From: Acidimicrobiaceae bacterium
GTDB taxonomy: Bacteria; Actinomycetota; Acidimicrobiia; Acidimicrobiales; Ilumatobacteraceae
Reading direction: 5' to 3'
Assembly (NCBI GenBank): GCA_947487095.1
Contig: CANKVI010000016.1
Coordinates: 1 to 13,688, forward strand
Length of the DNA stretch: 13,688 nt
The translations under genes and the position numbers were made by a program. Positions 1-6,302 of this stretch are shown in pieces (the stretch's first letter is position 1; every line of letters begins with the position of its first letter). The notes beneath the pieces are model-generated. The model was given only the letters and a program-made list of their open reading frames with translations. It did no database searches and was not told the DNA's origin.

Positions 1-1307
1 GACTTTGTTCCATCTTCAAACCATCGAAGCCCTGCCATTGTTGAATCACCGAGCAGCAAGGCGTTGACTGGTTTAACTGGCGGAATTAAATTTTGGGACC
101 CTCCAGTGGAGTCAGTTGAAATGGCCGCCTCTTGAGCAGCCTCGATTTCAGCGAGCTGCATTGCCCCTGCATCAATTTTTGGCGCAATTGCAAACAACAC
201 CACGACCGCAGAAATGCTGAGTGACATCGCAACACCCGCAGCAAACAAACTGCGAATTGATTCCGCCGAGAGCCAGGAGTTGTGACGCACAGGTTGCTCG
301 ATTGCGCGAAATGAAATTGCCGACAGCACCAGCGCTGCAACCACGATCCACGCTTTCCCCCACGCAGACGGAGTTCCAAATCGTGCTTCAATCAATACGA
401 GCAACGGCCAATGCCACAGGTATAACGAATAACTTCGCGCGCCAAGAAGTTGAAGCGGATCAATTGAGAGAAGAGATATCGGACCGAACTTTGCACTTCC
501 CGCCACAAGCATCATCACTGTGGCAACAATTGGAAGCAACGCCGCATAACCAGGGAAAACCGTCGTCTCTGAAAAAATCACCGCAGCAAAAACGATTGCA
601 ACGAGTCCGATCCACCCACCTATTGCTCGCACCAGGTTTGGGATCTTGTCGAAACGAGTTCCCGCAAGCGCTAGCAATGCACCGGCACTGATTTCCCAAA
701 ACCGCGAATACGGAAGGTAATAGCCAGCCCCTGGGTGACCTTTGGTGATCAAAATTGACGTAATTAACGAAGCAGCCCCTGCAACAACTCCCACCCCAAC
801 GAGCCACTTCTTCCAATTGGCTTTTCCGTACTTCACCGCACCAAACACCACCACTGGCCATAACAGATAAAACTGTTCCTCAACTGCAAGCGACCAAAAA
901 TGTCGCAGCGAAGATGGCGCAGTAACGCCAGATAGATAGTCCGATGTGCGAAAGTAAAGCACAATGTTGGCGCAGAAACCAAGTGCACCTAGGCCGACCG
1001 CACTAAGTTCTCGAATTTTTCCCGGCTCAAGCATGAACAGGCCAGCGACGACCGTCGCGAGCGTCACCAGAATGGACATTGGCAAAATTCGCCGCGCACG
1101 CCGCGCCCAAAAATTTCGCAGATCAATCGAGCTGCTCTCACCCGCTTCGTCGATGAGTAACTGGGTGATAAGAAATCCAGAAATAACAAAAAATACGTCT
1201 ACACCGATGTACCCGCCAGACAACCAAGGCACCCCAGCATGGTTTAACACCACCAGCCCAACGGCAAGTGCACGCATGCCTTCAATGTCGGTACGGCGCG
1301 TTCTCAC
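1..1307 (-). CDS. Acyltransferase-3 family membrane protein with C-terminal SGNH domain (partial)
   Basis: This gene continues past the left edge; about 435 codons are visible. The N-terminus has the family opening [10 protein letters not shown], and R12 and H23 form the R-x10-H pair of the acyltransferase-3 (OafA/YrhL) family. Many hydrophobic helices follow, with family-like patches such as [44 protein letters not shown] and [11 protein letters not shown]. After the last helix a soluble linker leads to LLLGDST, with the GDS triad at residues 420-422, which is block I of an SGNH esterase/acyltransferase domain. Such fused proteins usually move acetyl or other acyl groups onto cell-surface glycans: the membrane part carries the group and the SGNH part transfers it. 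The GTG start is chosen because the family motif begins eight residues later and a TANNNT box lies upstream; a TTG at 1358 would overlap msrA. The acceptor is unknown. Family assignment is firm, substrate is not. Confidence 0.9.
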   Translation of the reverse strand, partial: MRTRRTDIEGMRALAVGLVVLNHAGVPWLSGGYIGVDVFFVISGFLITQLLIDEAGESSSIDLRNFWARRARRILPMSILVTLATVVAGLFMLEPGKIRELSAVGLGALGFCANIVLYFRTSDYLSGVTAPSSLRHFWSLAVEEQFYLLWPVVVFGAVKYGKANWKKWLVGVGVVAGAASLITSILITKGHPGAGYYLPYSRFWEISAGALLALAGTRFDKIPNLVRAIGGWIGLVAIVFAAVIFSETTVFPGYAALLPIVATVMMLVAGSAKFGPISLLSIDPLQLLGARSYSLYLWHWPLLVLIEARFGTPSAWGKAWIVVAALVLSAISFRAIEQPVRHNSWLSAESIRSLFAAGVAMSLSISAVVVLFAIAPKIDAGAMQLAEIEAAQEAAISTDSTGGSQNLIPPVKPVNALLLGDSTMAGLRWFEDGTK

Positions 1308-1314
1308 TGGAGTG

Positions 1315-1320
1315 ACGCTA
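1315..1320 (-). promoter_or_regulatory. Candidate -10 box (TAGCGT) for the acyltransferase gene
   Basis: On the minus strand TAGCGT matches TANNNT and ends 7 bases before the GTG at 1307, so transcription could begin at or next to the start codon. No clear Shine-Dalgarno precedes that GTG and no -35 is obvious. It lies back to back with the msrA box at 1332-1337. Confidence 0.45.
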
Positions 1321-1331
1321 CCAATCGGGGC

Positions 1332-1337
1332 TACATT
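1332..1337 (+). promoter_or_regulatory. Candidate -10 box (TACATT) for msrA
   Basis: TACATT matches TANNNT and ends 6 bases before the ATG at 1344, which places the likely transcript start on that ATG. This favours the ATG over the in-frame GTG at 1338, which directly abuts the box. The upstream promoter half would lie inside the 5' end of the divergent acyltransferase gene. Confidence 0.45.
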
Positions 1338-1343
1338 GTGCGA

Positions 1344-1862
1344 ATGGACAACACACAAACTGCAGTGTTCGGCATGGGTTGCTTCTGGGGAGCCGAGCGC
1401 TTGTTTTGGTCATTGAACGGCGTTTCAGAAACCGCTGTTGGATACGCGGGAGGCGTAACAACTAATCCTTCTTACAAGTTGGTGTGCAGTGGCACCACAC
1501 ATCACGCCGAAGTGGTACTTGTAAAGTTTGATCCAGCGGTTATCCCTTATTCAGAGTTGCTCGGTGTGTTTTGGGAAAACCATGACCCAACCCAAGGCAT
1601 GCGTCAAGGCAACGATTTTGGAACGCAATACCGCAGCACCATTTACACAACGAACGATGAGCAGGCTGCAGTTGCCAAGTCGTCCTGCAGCAGTTTTCAA
1701 TCTGGCCTAACCGCTGCCGGATATGGGGCAATTACGACCGAAATTGCGCCACTTGACACGTTCTACATTGCAGAGGAATACCACCAGAAGTACTTAGCAA
1801 AGAATCCTGATGGTTACTGCGGTATTCGCGGCACAGGCGTTACCTGCGCATCAGGTGTTTGA
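1344..1862 (+). CDS. msrA: Peptide-methionine (S)-S-oxide reductase MsrA
   Basis: A 172-residue cytoplasmic repair enzyme that reduces the S form of methionine sulfoxide in proteins and free methionine. The catalytic Cys13 is in GCFWGAE near the N-terminus. Further family patches are [29 protein letters not shown] and AEEYHQKYL. Cys159 (GYCG) and Cys168 near the C-terminus look like the recycling cysteines of the three-cysteine type, which are re-reduced by thioredoxin. Length is normal for a single-domain MsrA without MsrB fusion. The ATG is preferred to the GTG at 1338 because of the TANNNT box six bases upstream and because little precedes the GCFWG motif in this family. The gene stands alone: it is divergent from the acyltransferase by 36 bases and its last 12 bases overlap the convergent aldolase gene. 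Confidence 0.96.
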   Translation: MDNTQTAVFGMGCFWGAERLFWSLNGVSETAVGYAGGVTTNPSYKLVCSGTTHHAEVVLVKFDPAVIPYSELLGVFWENHDPTQGMRQGNDFGTQYRSTIYTTNDEQAAVAKSSCSSFQSGLTAAGYGAITTEIAPLDTFYIAEEYHQKYLAKNPDGYCGIRGTGVTCASGV

Positions 1863-2738
1863 CGCGTCGTAAATTCCTTGAATTGCTGAATTCAGTAACT
1901 CATCAAATTCTGCATCGGACTGTTTTGCCGACAAGCCTTCTGTGAGTGCGCGCGAGAAACTGGCAATCACACCTTTGTTCTTCGCAAGAGCAACGTTTGC
2001 ATCGGCACGGCTATAGCCGCCAGAAAGCGCAACGACACGAACAACACGTGGGTGCGCAACAAGTTCGTCAAAGAATCCAGCAACGTTTGGAAGTGTGAGC
2101 TTCAACATCACGTTTTGATCTGCTGACAGCGCGTTCAGCTCCGACAAGATTGCGGCCTTCATCAAAGCTTCTGCTTCTGCTTTTTGTGGACTCTTAATAT
2201 CAACTTCTGGCTCAATGATCGGCACTAGACCAGCAGCGATGATCTGCTTGCCAACTTCAAATTGCTGACTGACAACTGCTTTGATTCCCTTTTCGTTAGC
2301 CAACTTGATGACCGAACGCATCTTGGTTCCGAACACACCGTGCTGTTTTGCGCGCTCAAGCAACGCGTTCAGTTCTGGCATCGGCTTCATTACTTGCACG
2401 CCGTCAACTTCCTCTGCCAAGCCCTTATCAATCTTCAAAAACGGAACAACGCCCTTGTTTTCCCACAAGAACTCTGCAGAGCCTTTGCCATCAATCTTGC
2501 GATCCATCGTCATCTCAAACAAAATGGCACCCAATACTCGTTCGCCAGAAAATGCTGAGCTTTTGATGATTCGAGTACGCATTGCATGAATGAGGTCATA
2601 CATCTGCTCGTCACCTGAATACTCGCTCTCTTCAATGCCGTACAGCATCAAAGCCTTAGGTGTGCTGCCACCACTTTGATCGAGTGCCGCGATAAAACCT
2701 TTGCCACTCTTCACCTTTGCAAACTGTTCGTTATTCAT
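1851..2738 (-). CDS. fda: Fructose-bisphosphate aldolase, class I
   Basis: A 295-residue class I aldolase that reversibly cleaves fructose 1,6-bisphosphate into dihydroxyacetone phosphate and glyceraldehyde 3-phosphate through a Schiff base, without a metal. The length fits the short bacterial group exemplified by staphylococcal Fda. Visible family patches are [16 protein letters not shown] at 15-30, FLKIDKGL at 100-107, VPIIEPEV at 172-179, the Schiff-base lysine K213 in MLKLTLP, and the phosphate-binding stretch ALSGGYSR at 237-244. The ATG has a strong Shine-Dalgarno AAGGAG at 2746-2751, 7 bases upstream. It is the third gene of a unit behind the kinase and the AttH-like gene, 24 bases after the latter, so a housekeeping enzyme appears to be transcribed with two genes of unknown role. 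Its 3' end overlaps msrA by 12 bases. Confidence 0.95.
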   Translation of the reverse strand: MNNEQFAKVKSGKGFIAALDQSGGSTPKALMLYGIEESEYSGDEQMYDLIHAMRTRIIKSSAFSGERVLGAILFEMTMDRKIDGKGSAEFLWENKGVVPFLKIDKGLAEEVDGVQVMKPMPELNALLERAKQHGVFGTKMRSVIKLANEKGIKAVVSQQFEVGKQIIAAGLVPIIEPEVDIKSPQKAEAEALMKAAILSELNALSADQNVMLKLTLPNVAGFFDELVAHPRVVRVVALSGGYSRADANVALAKNKGVIASFSRALTEGLSAKQSDAEFDELLNSAIQGIYDASNT

Positions 2739-2762
2739 TCAAGAGCTCCTTATATACAGATG

Positions 2763-3815
2763 TCAAGAGTGTAATTCGCCAGGCGTTACCCCTAAAGGCG
2801 GCAACTTCTCCCCACGACCGATTGGGAAATAACGGTGGTGCCACTGCCCCGTCAATTCATAGATCGCGCTACCTCGCTGACCATCCGAAGTGGTGACCTG
2901 CATTTCAGATAGGCCACCACCCAACACGTTCGGGGTCTTTAATGAAATGCCGCTATAGCGCTGCGCCCATCTGCCCGATCCTTCAACGACAATCTTGCGT
3001 CCACCTTCAAGGGTGAACGTCAGGACGCCAGCAAGACCAGCAACTTCTTCGCCAAATTGGCCGTAGGAAACTTCGTTGCCTTTGGCATCTTGCCACTGGA
3101 GGTCGTGATCGAATGCGATGACCGGTATCGGGTTTCCTCCGCCAACTGGAGCAAAACATCCGTCGGTGTACACGCGAGCACCATTTGGATACTCCCAGTG
3201 CCACACCTGCAGAAAACCCTCTTCAAGTTGAATTGGCGTCCACATCCACATTGGGCAACGGTTATGTACGCGCACACCCCACGAATGGTCACGCTGTCCC
3301 CACCAGTTATCGACTTCATAGGTTTTTCCGTTGTGTATATATGTGCCGTTGTAGGTACCGCTCTGAAACATGTGCGTCTGATCCCACACCACTTCGTTGC
3401 CAGCTTTCATCGTTCCTCGTCGCAATTGATACGGGGCAGTTCGTGCGGTGAACGTGATGTCGAGTTCAACTGGCGTTGCATCCGACTTACGCGCGAGCAA
3501 ATGAATCTTCTTTTTTGGTTCAACAATGTCAATTGTGATTGGACCAACGTTCCAATTATTTGGGTCTGCGGCCGTGGTGCGTGCGTGACGCGCCATCACC
3601 GGAGTGCTGCCAACGCGACCGAGCTGCAATGAATCCATTTCGTTATGTGCAGGAAAATGCGCAAGCGTCAGAATAAGTACGTCACCTGGTTCATTGCGCT
3701 TGTGCATAATAAAAAACAAACTTTCGCGCCAGCTGTCGTTGTGATGCACAACATTGCGGAATGGTTCCGGAAGTTGATGACCAAACCGTTCGTCTTCTGC
3801 GTCAAAAAGTGCCAT
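2763..3815 (-). CDS. AttH/CrtC-like (hydroxyneurosporene synthase-type) protein of unknown function
   Basis: A 350-residue protein with no signal peptide or membrane helix. It is rich in tryptophan and beta-type sequence and has the block NWWGQRDHSWGVR around 170-182. I associate this block with proteins annotated as hydroxyneurosporene synthase-like or AttH-like, a lipocalin-type beta-barrel fold containing carotenoid 1,2-hydratase CrtC and actinobacterial DUF7064/DUF7065 proteins. A second conserved-looking stretch is MWMWTPIQLEEGFLQVWHWEYP around 189-210. These proteins are thought to bind or modify a hydrophobic small molecule, but the substrate here cannot be read. The gene begins 8 bases after the kinase gene, with Shine-Dalgarno AGGA at 3822-3825 overlapping the kinase stop. 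That spacing suggests both act on the same compound. There are no carotenoid genes nearby, so a carotenoid role is not supported. Confidence 0.65.
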   Translation of the reverse strand: MALFDAEDERFGHQLPEPFRNVVHHNDSWRESLFFIMHKRNEPGDVLILTLAHFPAHNEMDSLQLGRVGSTPVMARHARTTAADPNNWNVGPITIDIVEPKKKIHLLARKSDATPVELDITFTARTAPYQLRRGTMKAGNEVVWDQTHMFQSGTYNGTYIHNGKTYEVDNWWGQRDHSWGVRVHNRCPMWMWTPIQLEEGFLQVWHWEYPNGARVYTDGCFAPVGGGNPIPVIAFDHDLQWQDAKGNEVSYGQFGEEVAGLAGVLTFTLEGGRKIVVEGSGRWAQRYSGISLKTPNVLGGGLSEMQVTTSDGQRGSAIYELTGQWHHRYFPIGRGEKLPPLGVTPGELHS

Positions 3816-3823
3816 TAGTTTTC

Positions 3824-4876
3824 CTATCTAAAGAGAGACAATGTTTCTAAATCAATCATTTGCTGTCCGTGACGATTCGCCATCGCGGCAAACATCGCGT
3901 CTCCGCGCTCTGTCTGTTTCACCAACATTGATGCAACGATGGCCATGATGTAGCCAGATGTTGCAAATAGTCGATATTGGTCCCACACCTCATTCCACGT
4001 CAGAAATATTCCTGCTTGAGATAAGCCGTCGTGATACCGATGAACAAGATCGGCTTCAATTTCGCGTCGTTGTTCGGGGATGAAACTTGCGCCAATGAAA
4101 TATGCAAGATCAGTTGCGCCTGCAGAAATGCTGGCAGTTTGCCAGTCAACCACCTTCACATGTGTTCCGTGCGACGATTCGGTGAATAGCAAATTGTCGA
4201 GGCGGAAATCGCGGTGCACGATAGTTTCATTATTTGGAAAAGCACGGTCGTAGCCATCGATATTTGCAACAAGCTGTGCTCCTAGCTCCAACACCTCTGC
4301 ACTCACAAGAGACGAGAACCGCGCGGAAAAACCGGTAAAAACTGATCGCAATAAGTCACGCGTGCCTTGCGAGCTTTCCATGGTGTGCCGAGGCATCCAA
4401 CTCAGCGTGTCCAACTGTGAAGAGTTCCAAAGTGGTGCATGCAGTTGAACAAGTTCGTCAATTGCTGCACGAGCTTGTTCCACCGTTGCACCAACTATTT
4501 GGTCACCTTGCTTGCCACTGACAATATCCTCAAGCACCAACACAAAGTCATCACTTGGTGCATCAAACCACACATGCAGACATTTGGGAGCGCTTACACC
4601 AACTAAAGAGCACACATGCGTGTAAAAACCAGTTTCCAGTTCGTAACAACGTGTGATGCGCGAGGCGGCACGACTACTTTCGCTCTGCGAAGGCACCTTC
4701 ACGACGACAGATGGTGGTAATTGTCCATGAGTGCCATAAGCAAACGACACTCGGAAACTCTCAGCCATTTGCCCAGTGCCAATGGGCGTAATCGATTCGA
4801 TCTTCAATCCAGACTCGCCAAGGTGCTGCGCAAGATATTCACCGCTCACGCCCTCATGCAATGACACTTCCCCCAC
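3824..4876 (-). CDS. APH/ecdysteroid-kinase-like phosphotransferase
   Basis: A 350-residue kinase of the aminoglycoside phosphotransferase fold. Visible parts are a glycine-rich ITPIGTGQMAESFRV at about 29-43, the ATP-binding lysine K60 in VVKVP, a hinge-like FVLVLEDI at about 111-118, the catalytic loop HRDFRLDNLLF at 221-231 and the metal-binding DWQ at 244-246. Such enzymes phosphorylate hydroxyl groups of small molecules (sugars, choline-like alcohols, sterol- or terpenoid-like compounds); the sequence does not say which. The start is taken as GTG 4876. The frame stays open to an ATG at 5035, but the extra 53 residues are unlike the family and would overlap phnY, whereas GTG 4876 has a TANNNT box 7 bases upstream. 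It is the first gene of the unit with the AttH-like and aldolase genes and is divergent from phnY. An antibiotic-resistance role is not indicated. Confidence 0.8.
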   Translation of the reverse strand: MGEVSLHEGVSGEYLAQHLGESGLKIESITPIGTGQMAESFRVSFAYGTHGQLPPSVVVKVPSQSESSRAASRITRCYELETGFYTHVCSLVGVSAPKCLHVWFDAPSDDFVLVLEDIVSGKQGDQIVGATVEQARAAIDELVQLHAPLWNSSQLDTLSWMPRHTMESSQGTRDLLRSVFTGFSARFSSLVSAEVLELGAQLVANIDGYDRAFPNNETIVHRDFRLDNLLFTESSHGTHVKVVDWQTASISAGATDLAYFIGASFIPEQRREIEADLVHRYHDGLSQAGIFLTWNEVWDQYRLFATSGYIMAIVASMLVKQTERGDAMFAAMANRHGQQMIDLETLSLFR

Positions 4877-4883
4877 GCACCAA

Positions 4884-4889
4884 ACCCTA
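4884..4889 (-). promoter_or_regulatory. Candidate -10 box (TAGGGT) for the kinase unit
   Basis: On the minus strand TAGGGT matches TANNNT and ends 7 bases before the GTG at 4876. This supports that start and a leaderless transcript. No good -35 lies about 17 bases further upstream (CTAGAC). Confidence 0.45.
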
Positions 4890-4917
4890 GACCGAGGTTC
4901 ACCGCCGTCTAGCAACG

Positions 4918-4946
4918 GACCAACCCCAGGTGAAATCTTGGGAAAC
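4918..4946 (-). promoter_or_regulatory. Candidate PHO box (PhoP-type 11-bp direct repeats)
   Basis: Read on the minus strand, three units recur every 11 bases: GTTTCCC (4946-4940), TTTCACC (4935-4929) and GTTGGTC (4924-4918). Against the actinobacterial PHO-box core GTTCACC they match 5, 6 and 4 of 7 positions. The site lies about 40-68 bases upstream of the predicted phnY transcript start and about 42-70 upstream of that of the kinase, so it could act on either. The orientation follows the kinase, not phnY. The match is suggestive only. Confidence 0.3.
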
Positions 4947-4972
4947 TCGCCGCAGATCGGGAGTCCAATAAT

Positions 4973-4978
4973 TAGCGT
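4973..4978 (+). promoter_or_regulatory. Candidate -10 box (TAGCGT) for phnYZ
   Basis: TAGCGT matches TANNNT and ends 7 bases before the ATG at 4986. Hexamer and spacing are the same as for the acyltransferase gene at 1315-1320. No Shine-Dalgarno is visible, so phnY is probably leaderless. Confidence 0.45.
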
Positions 4979-4985
4979 GATCACC

Positions 4986-5768
4986 ATGACGTTTGAGTCG
5001 GGCACCTTGACCCCAGAACAGATTGCCCAGTTCAACGACCTTGGATGGCTGATAACCCAAACTCTTGATGAAAACCAGACCGCTGCGCTTCAAACATGGG
5101 TACAAGAAATCCAGAACCTTCCTGACACGGGACCATGGTTGCACTACCGCGAGCTAACGGAGCATGGTCCAAAACTATGTCGAACTGAATACTTCACGCC
5201 TTCGCATGAAGGGTTTCGCAAATTTCTCACCCAAGGCGCAATGGTCAACACAGCCTCATCACTTCTAGGCGAACAAGCTGTCTTGTACAAAGAGAAAATT
5301 AATTACAAATTAGTTGGAGGCGCTGGTTACTCACCACATCAAGATGCCCCTGCCTACCGTTTCGTTGATATTCATCTTTCATGCATGGTTGCAGTTGACG
5401 ACGCAACAATTGAGAATGGCTGCCTTGAAGTTGTCTCGGGAATGCACAGAGAAATTTTGCCTATGGACGACGAAGGATGTATTGCTCAACATGTTGTAGA
5501 TGCAATGGAATGGTTCCCTGTTGAGTTGCGTGCCGGTCAAACGCTGTGGTTCCATTCTCGCACTCCACACAGAAGCGGCGACAACAACTCGAAACGCGAT
5601 CGCCGTGCGTTGTACCCGACGTACAACGCCTTGTCCGAAGGCGATCTGCGTGAACCGTATTACGCGCAGAAATTTCAAGAATTCCGAGAATCAAAAAATT
5701 CAGATAAAAAAGTAAGAGTCTCTCTTATAAACGACTTTCGAGGAAGGCCAGTTTCACATGATCAATGA
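4986..5768 (+). CDS. phnY: PhnY-like phosphonate hydroxylase (Fe(II)/2-oxoglutarate dioxygenase, PhyH family)
   Basis: A 260-residue cytoplasmic oxygenase of the phytanoyl-CoA dioxygenase family. The iron triad is visible: H118 and D120 in YSPHQDAPAY, and H195 in SRTPHRSGDN. Downstream arginines at 204-207 could bind 2-oxoglutarate. The stretch YKEKINYKL before HxD and VAVDDATIENGCLEVVSGMH after it are, as I recall the group, typical of PhnY-type enzymes, which hydroxylate C1 of 2-aminoethylphosphonate to give 2-amino-1-hydroxyethylphosphonate. The stronger argument is position: its last 11 bases overlap a clear phnZ, whose enzyme uses exactly that product. The frame is open upstream to 4776, but those 70 residues lie across the divergent promoter region and look non-coding; the ATG at 4986 has a TANNNT box and fits family length. 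The exact phosphonate used could differ from aminoethylphosphonate. Confidence 0.85.
   Translation: MTFESGTLTPEQIAQFNDLGWLITQTLDENQTAALQTWVQEIQNLPDTGPWLHYRELTEHGPKLCRTEYFTPSHEGFRKFLTQGAMVNTASSLLGEQAVLYKEKINYKLVGGAGYSPHQDAPAYRFVDIHLSCMVAVDDATIENGCLEVVSGMHREILPMDDEGCIAQHVVDAMEWFPVELRAGQTLWFHSRTPHRSGDNNSKRDRRALYPTYNALSEGDLREPYYAQKFQEFRESKNSDKKVRVSLINDFRGRPVSHDQ
5741..5747 (+). promoter_or_regulatory. Shine-Dalgarno of phnZ (AGGAAGG)
   Basis: AGGAAGG inside the end of phnY lies 10 bases before the phnZ ATG. It supports re-initiation within a two-gene message, in contrast to the lack of such a site before phnY. Confidence 0.55.
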
Positions 5769-6300
5769 AATAGCAAACCTGTTCACCACTTGGGGAACTC
5801 AAAAATATGACGAATGTGTTTCACAACTTGAGCATGCATTGCAATGCGCAGTGCTCGCTCAAGACGCAGGCGCAACCGACGAGCTCATTATCGCAGCCTT
5901 GTTGCACGATGTTGGCCACTTACTGGCACTTGAATCAAAGGCCGGAAATGTCAATATTTCCGTGAACGACAAACACGAGTCGACTGCGGTCAAGTACTTG
6001 GCCAAAAGTTTTGGTCCACGCGTTACTGCGCCAATTGCCTTGCATGTCGAAGCAAAGCGCTACCTCTGCGCGGTTGAAGCAGATTACTTTTCAACACTTT
6101 CTGCCGGATCCGTTCGCAGTTTGGAAATTCAGGGTGGAATCATGAACCACGAAGAAGTCAAGCGATTCGAATCGATACCAGGTTTCGCAGACGCCGTGTC
6201 ATTACGTCGCTGGGACGAAGGCGCAAAGCTACTCAATCACACGTCACCAGAATTTTCTACATTCGTTCCAATCATGGAGCGAATTTCACTCGCTAGCTAG
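5758..6300 (+). CDS. phnZ: PhnZ-like HD-domain mixed-valence di-iron oxygenase (phosphonate C-P cleavage)
   Basis: A 180-residue HD-domain protein matching the PhnZ group of phosphonate-degradation oxygenases, not HD phosphohydrolases. In that group a mixed-valent di-iron centre oxidatively splits 2-amino-1-hydroxyethylphosphonate into glycine and phosphate. Expected metal ligands are present with the right order and spacing: H26 (QLEHALQ), H50-D51 (ALLHDVGHLL), H73 (DKHE), H96 (LHVEAKRYLC) and D153 (RRWDEGAK). Family patches VEAKRYLCAVEADYFSTLS and SVRSLEIQGG are also clear. Y17 and E19 lie where PhnZ has a Tyr/Glu pair near the iron. The gene overlaps phnY by 11 bases and so is almost certainly cotranscribed with it. 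Its stop is 2 bases from that of the convergent UDP-glucose dehydrogenase gene. The phosphate released would feed cell phosphorus supply, and the uptake genes lie at the right end of the window. Confidence 0.9.
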   Translation: MINEIANLFTTWGTQKYDECVSQLEHALQCAVLAQDAGATDELIIAALLHDVGHLLALESKAGNVNISVNDKHESTAVKYLAKSFGPRVTAPIALHVEAKRYLCAVEADYFSTLSAGSVRSLEIQGGIMNHEEVKRFESIPGFADAVSLRRWDEGAKLLNHTSPEFSTFVPIMERISLAS

Positions 6301-6302
6301 GT

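Larger units (their letters stand above)
4877..4985. promoter_or_regulatory. Divergent promoter region between the kinase and phnY
   Basis: This 109-base gap is the largest in the window. It holds a TANNNT box for each flanking gene and, between them, a three-unit 11-bp repeat resembling a PHO box, plus one exact GTTCACC at 4897-4903 on the plus strand. Neither start codon has a convincing Shine-Dalgarno. No hairpin was noticed. Confidence 0.6.

Noticed and set aside
460..861. 133-codon minus-strand open frame
   Set aside because: Cysteine-rich frame shadow of the acyltransferase gene on the same strand; no recognisable family.
964..1416. 150-codon plus-strand open frame
   Set aside because: Antisense to the acyltransferase and running into msrA in another frame; no support.
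2739..2762. Sigma-70-like promoter (TTGACA then TATATAA) before the aldolase gene
   Set aside because: Only about 5 bases separate the two elements, far too short, and TTGACA overlaps the end of the preceding gene; the gap is explained by the Shine-Dalgarno.
3057..3632. 191-codon plus-strand open frame
   Set aside because: Antisense to the AttH-like gene, whose conserved motifs are clear; no family features in this frame.
2763..3815. Carotenoid 1,2-hydratase CrtC
   Set aside because: Only distant fold-level resemblance and no carotenoid genes in the window.
3824..4876. Aminoglycoside resistance gene
   Set aside because: APH-fold kinases are common in metabolism; no mobile element or resistance context, and the partner is an AttH-like gene.
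4776..4985. 70-residue N-terminal extension of phnY to 4776
   Set aside because: It overlaps the kinase gene on the other strand, is rich in Pro/Ser/Cys as in non-coding translation, and exceeds the family length.
4877..5035. 53-residue N-terminal extension of the kinase frame to ATG 5035
   Set aside because: It would run across the divergent promoter region and overlap phnY by 50 bases, is unlike the family, and GTG 4876 has a TANNNT box at the right distance.
5758..6300. HD protein as a dGTPase or cyclic-nucleotide phosphodiesterase
   Set aside because: Six-ligand pattern, VEAKRYLCAVEADYFSTLS patch and the adjacent PhyH gene point to PhnZ.
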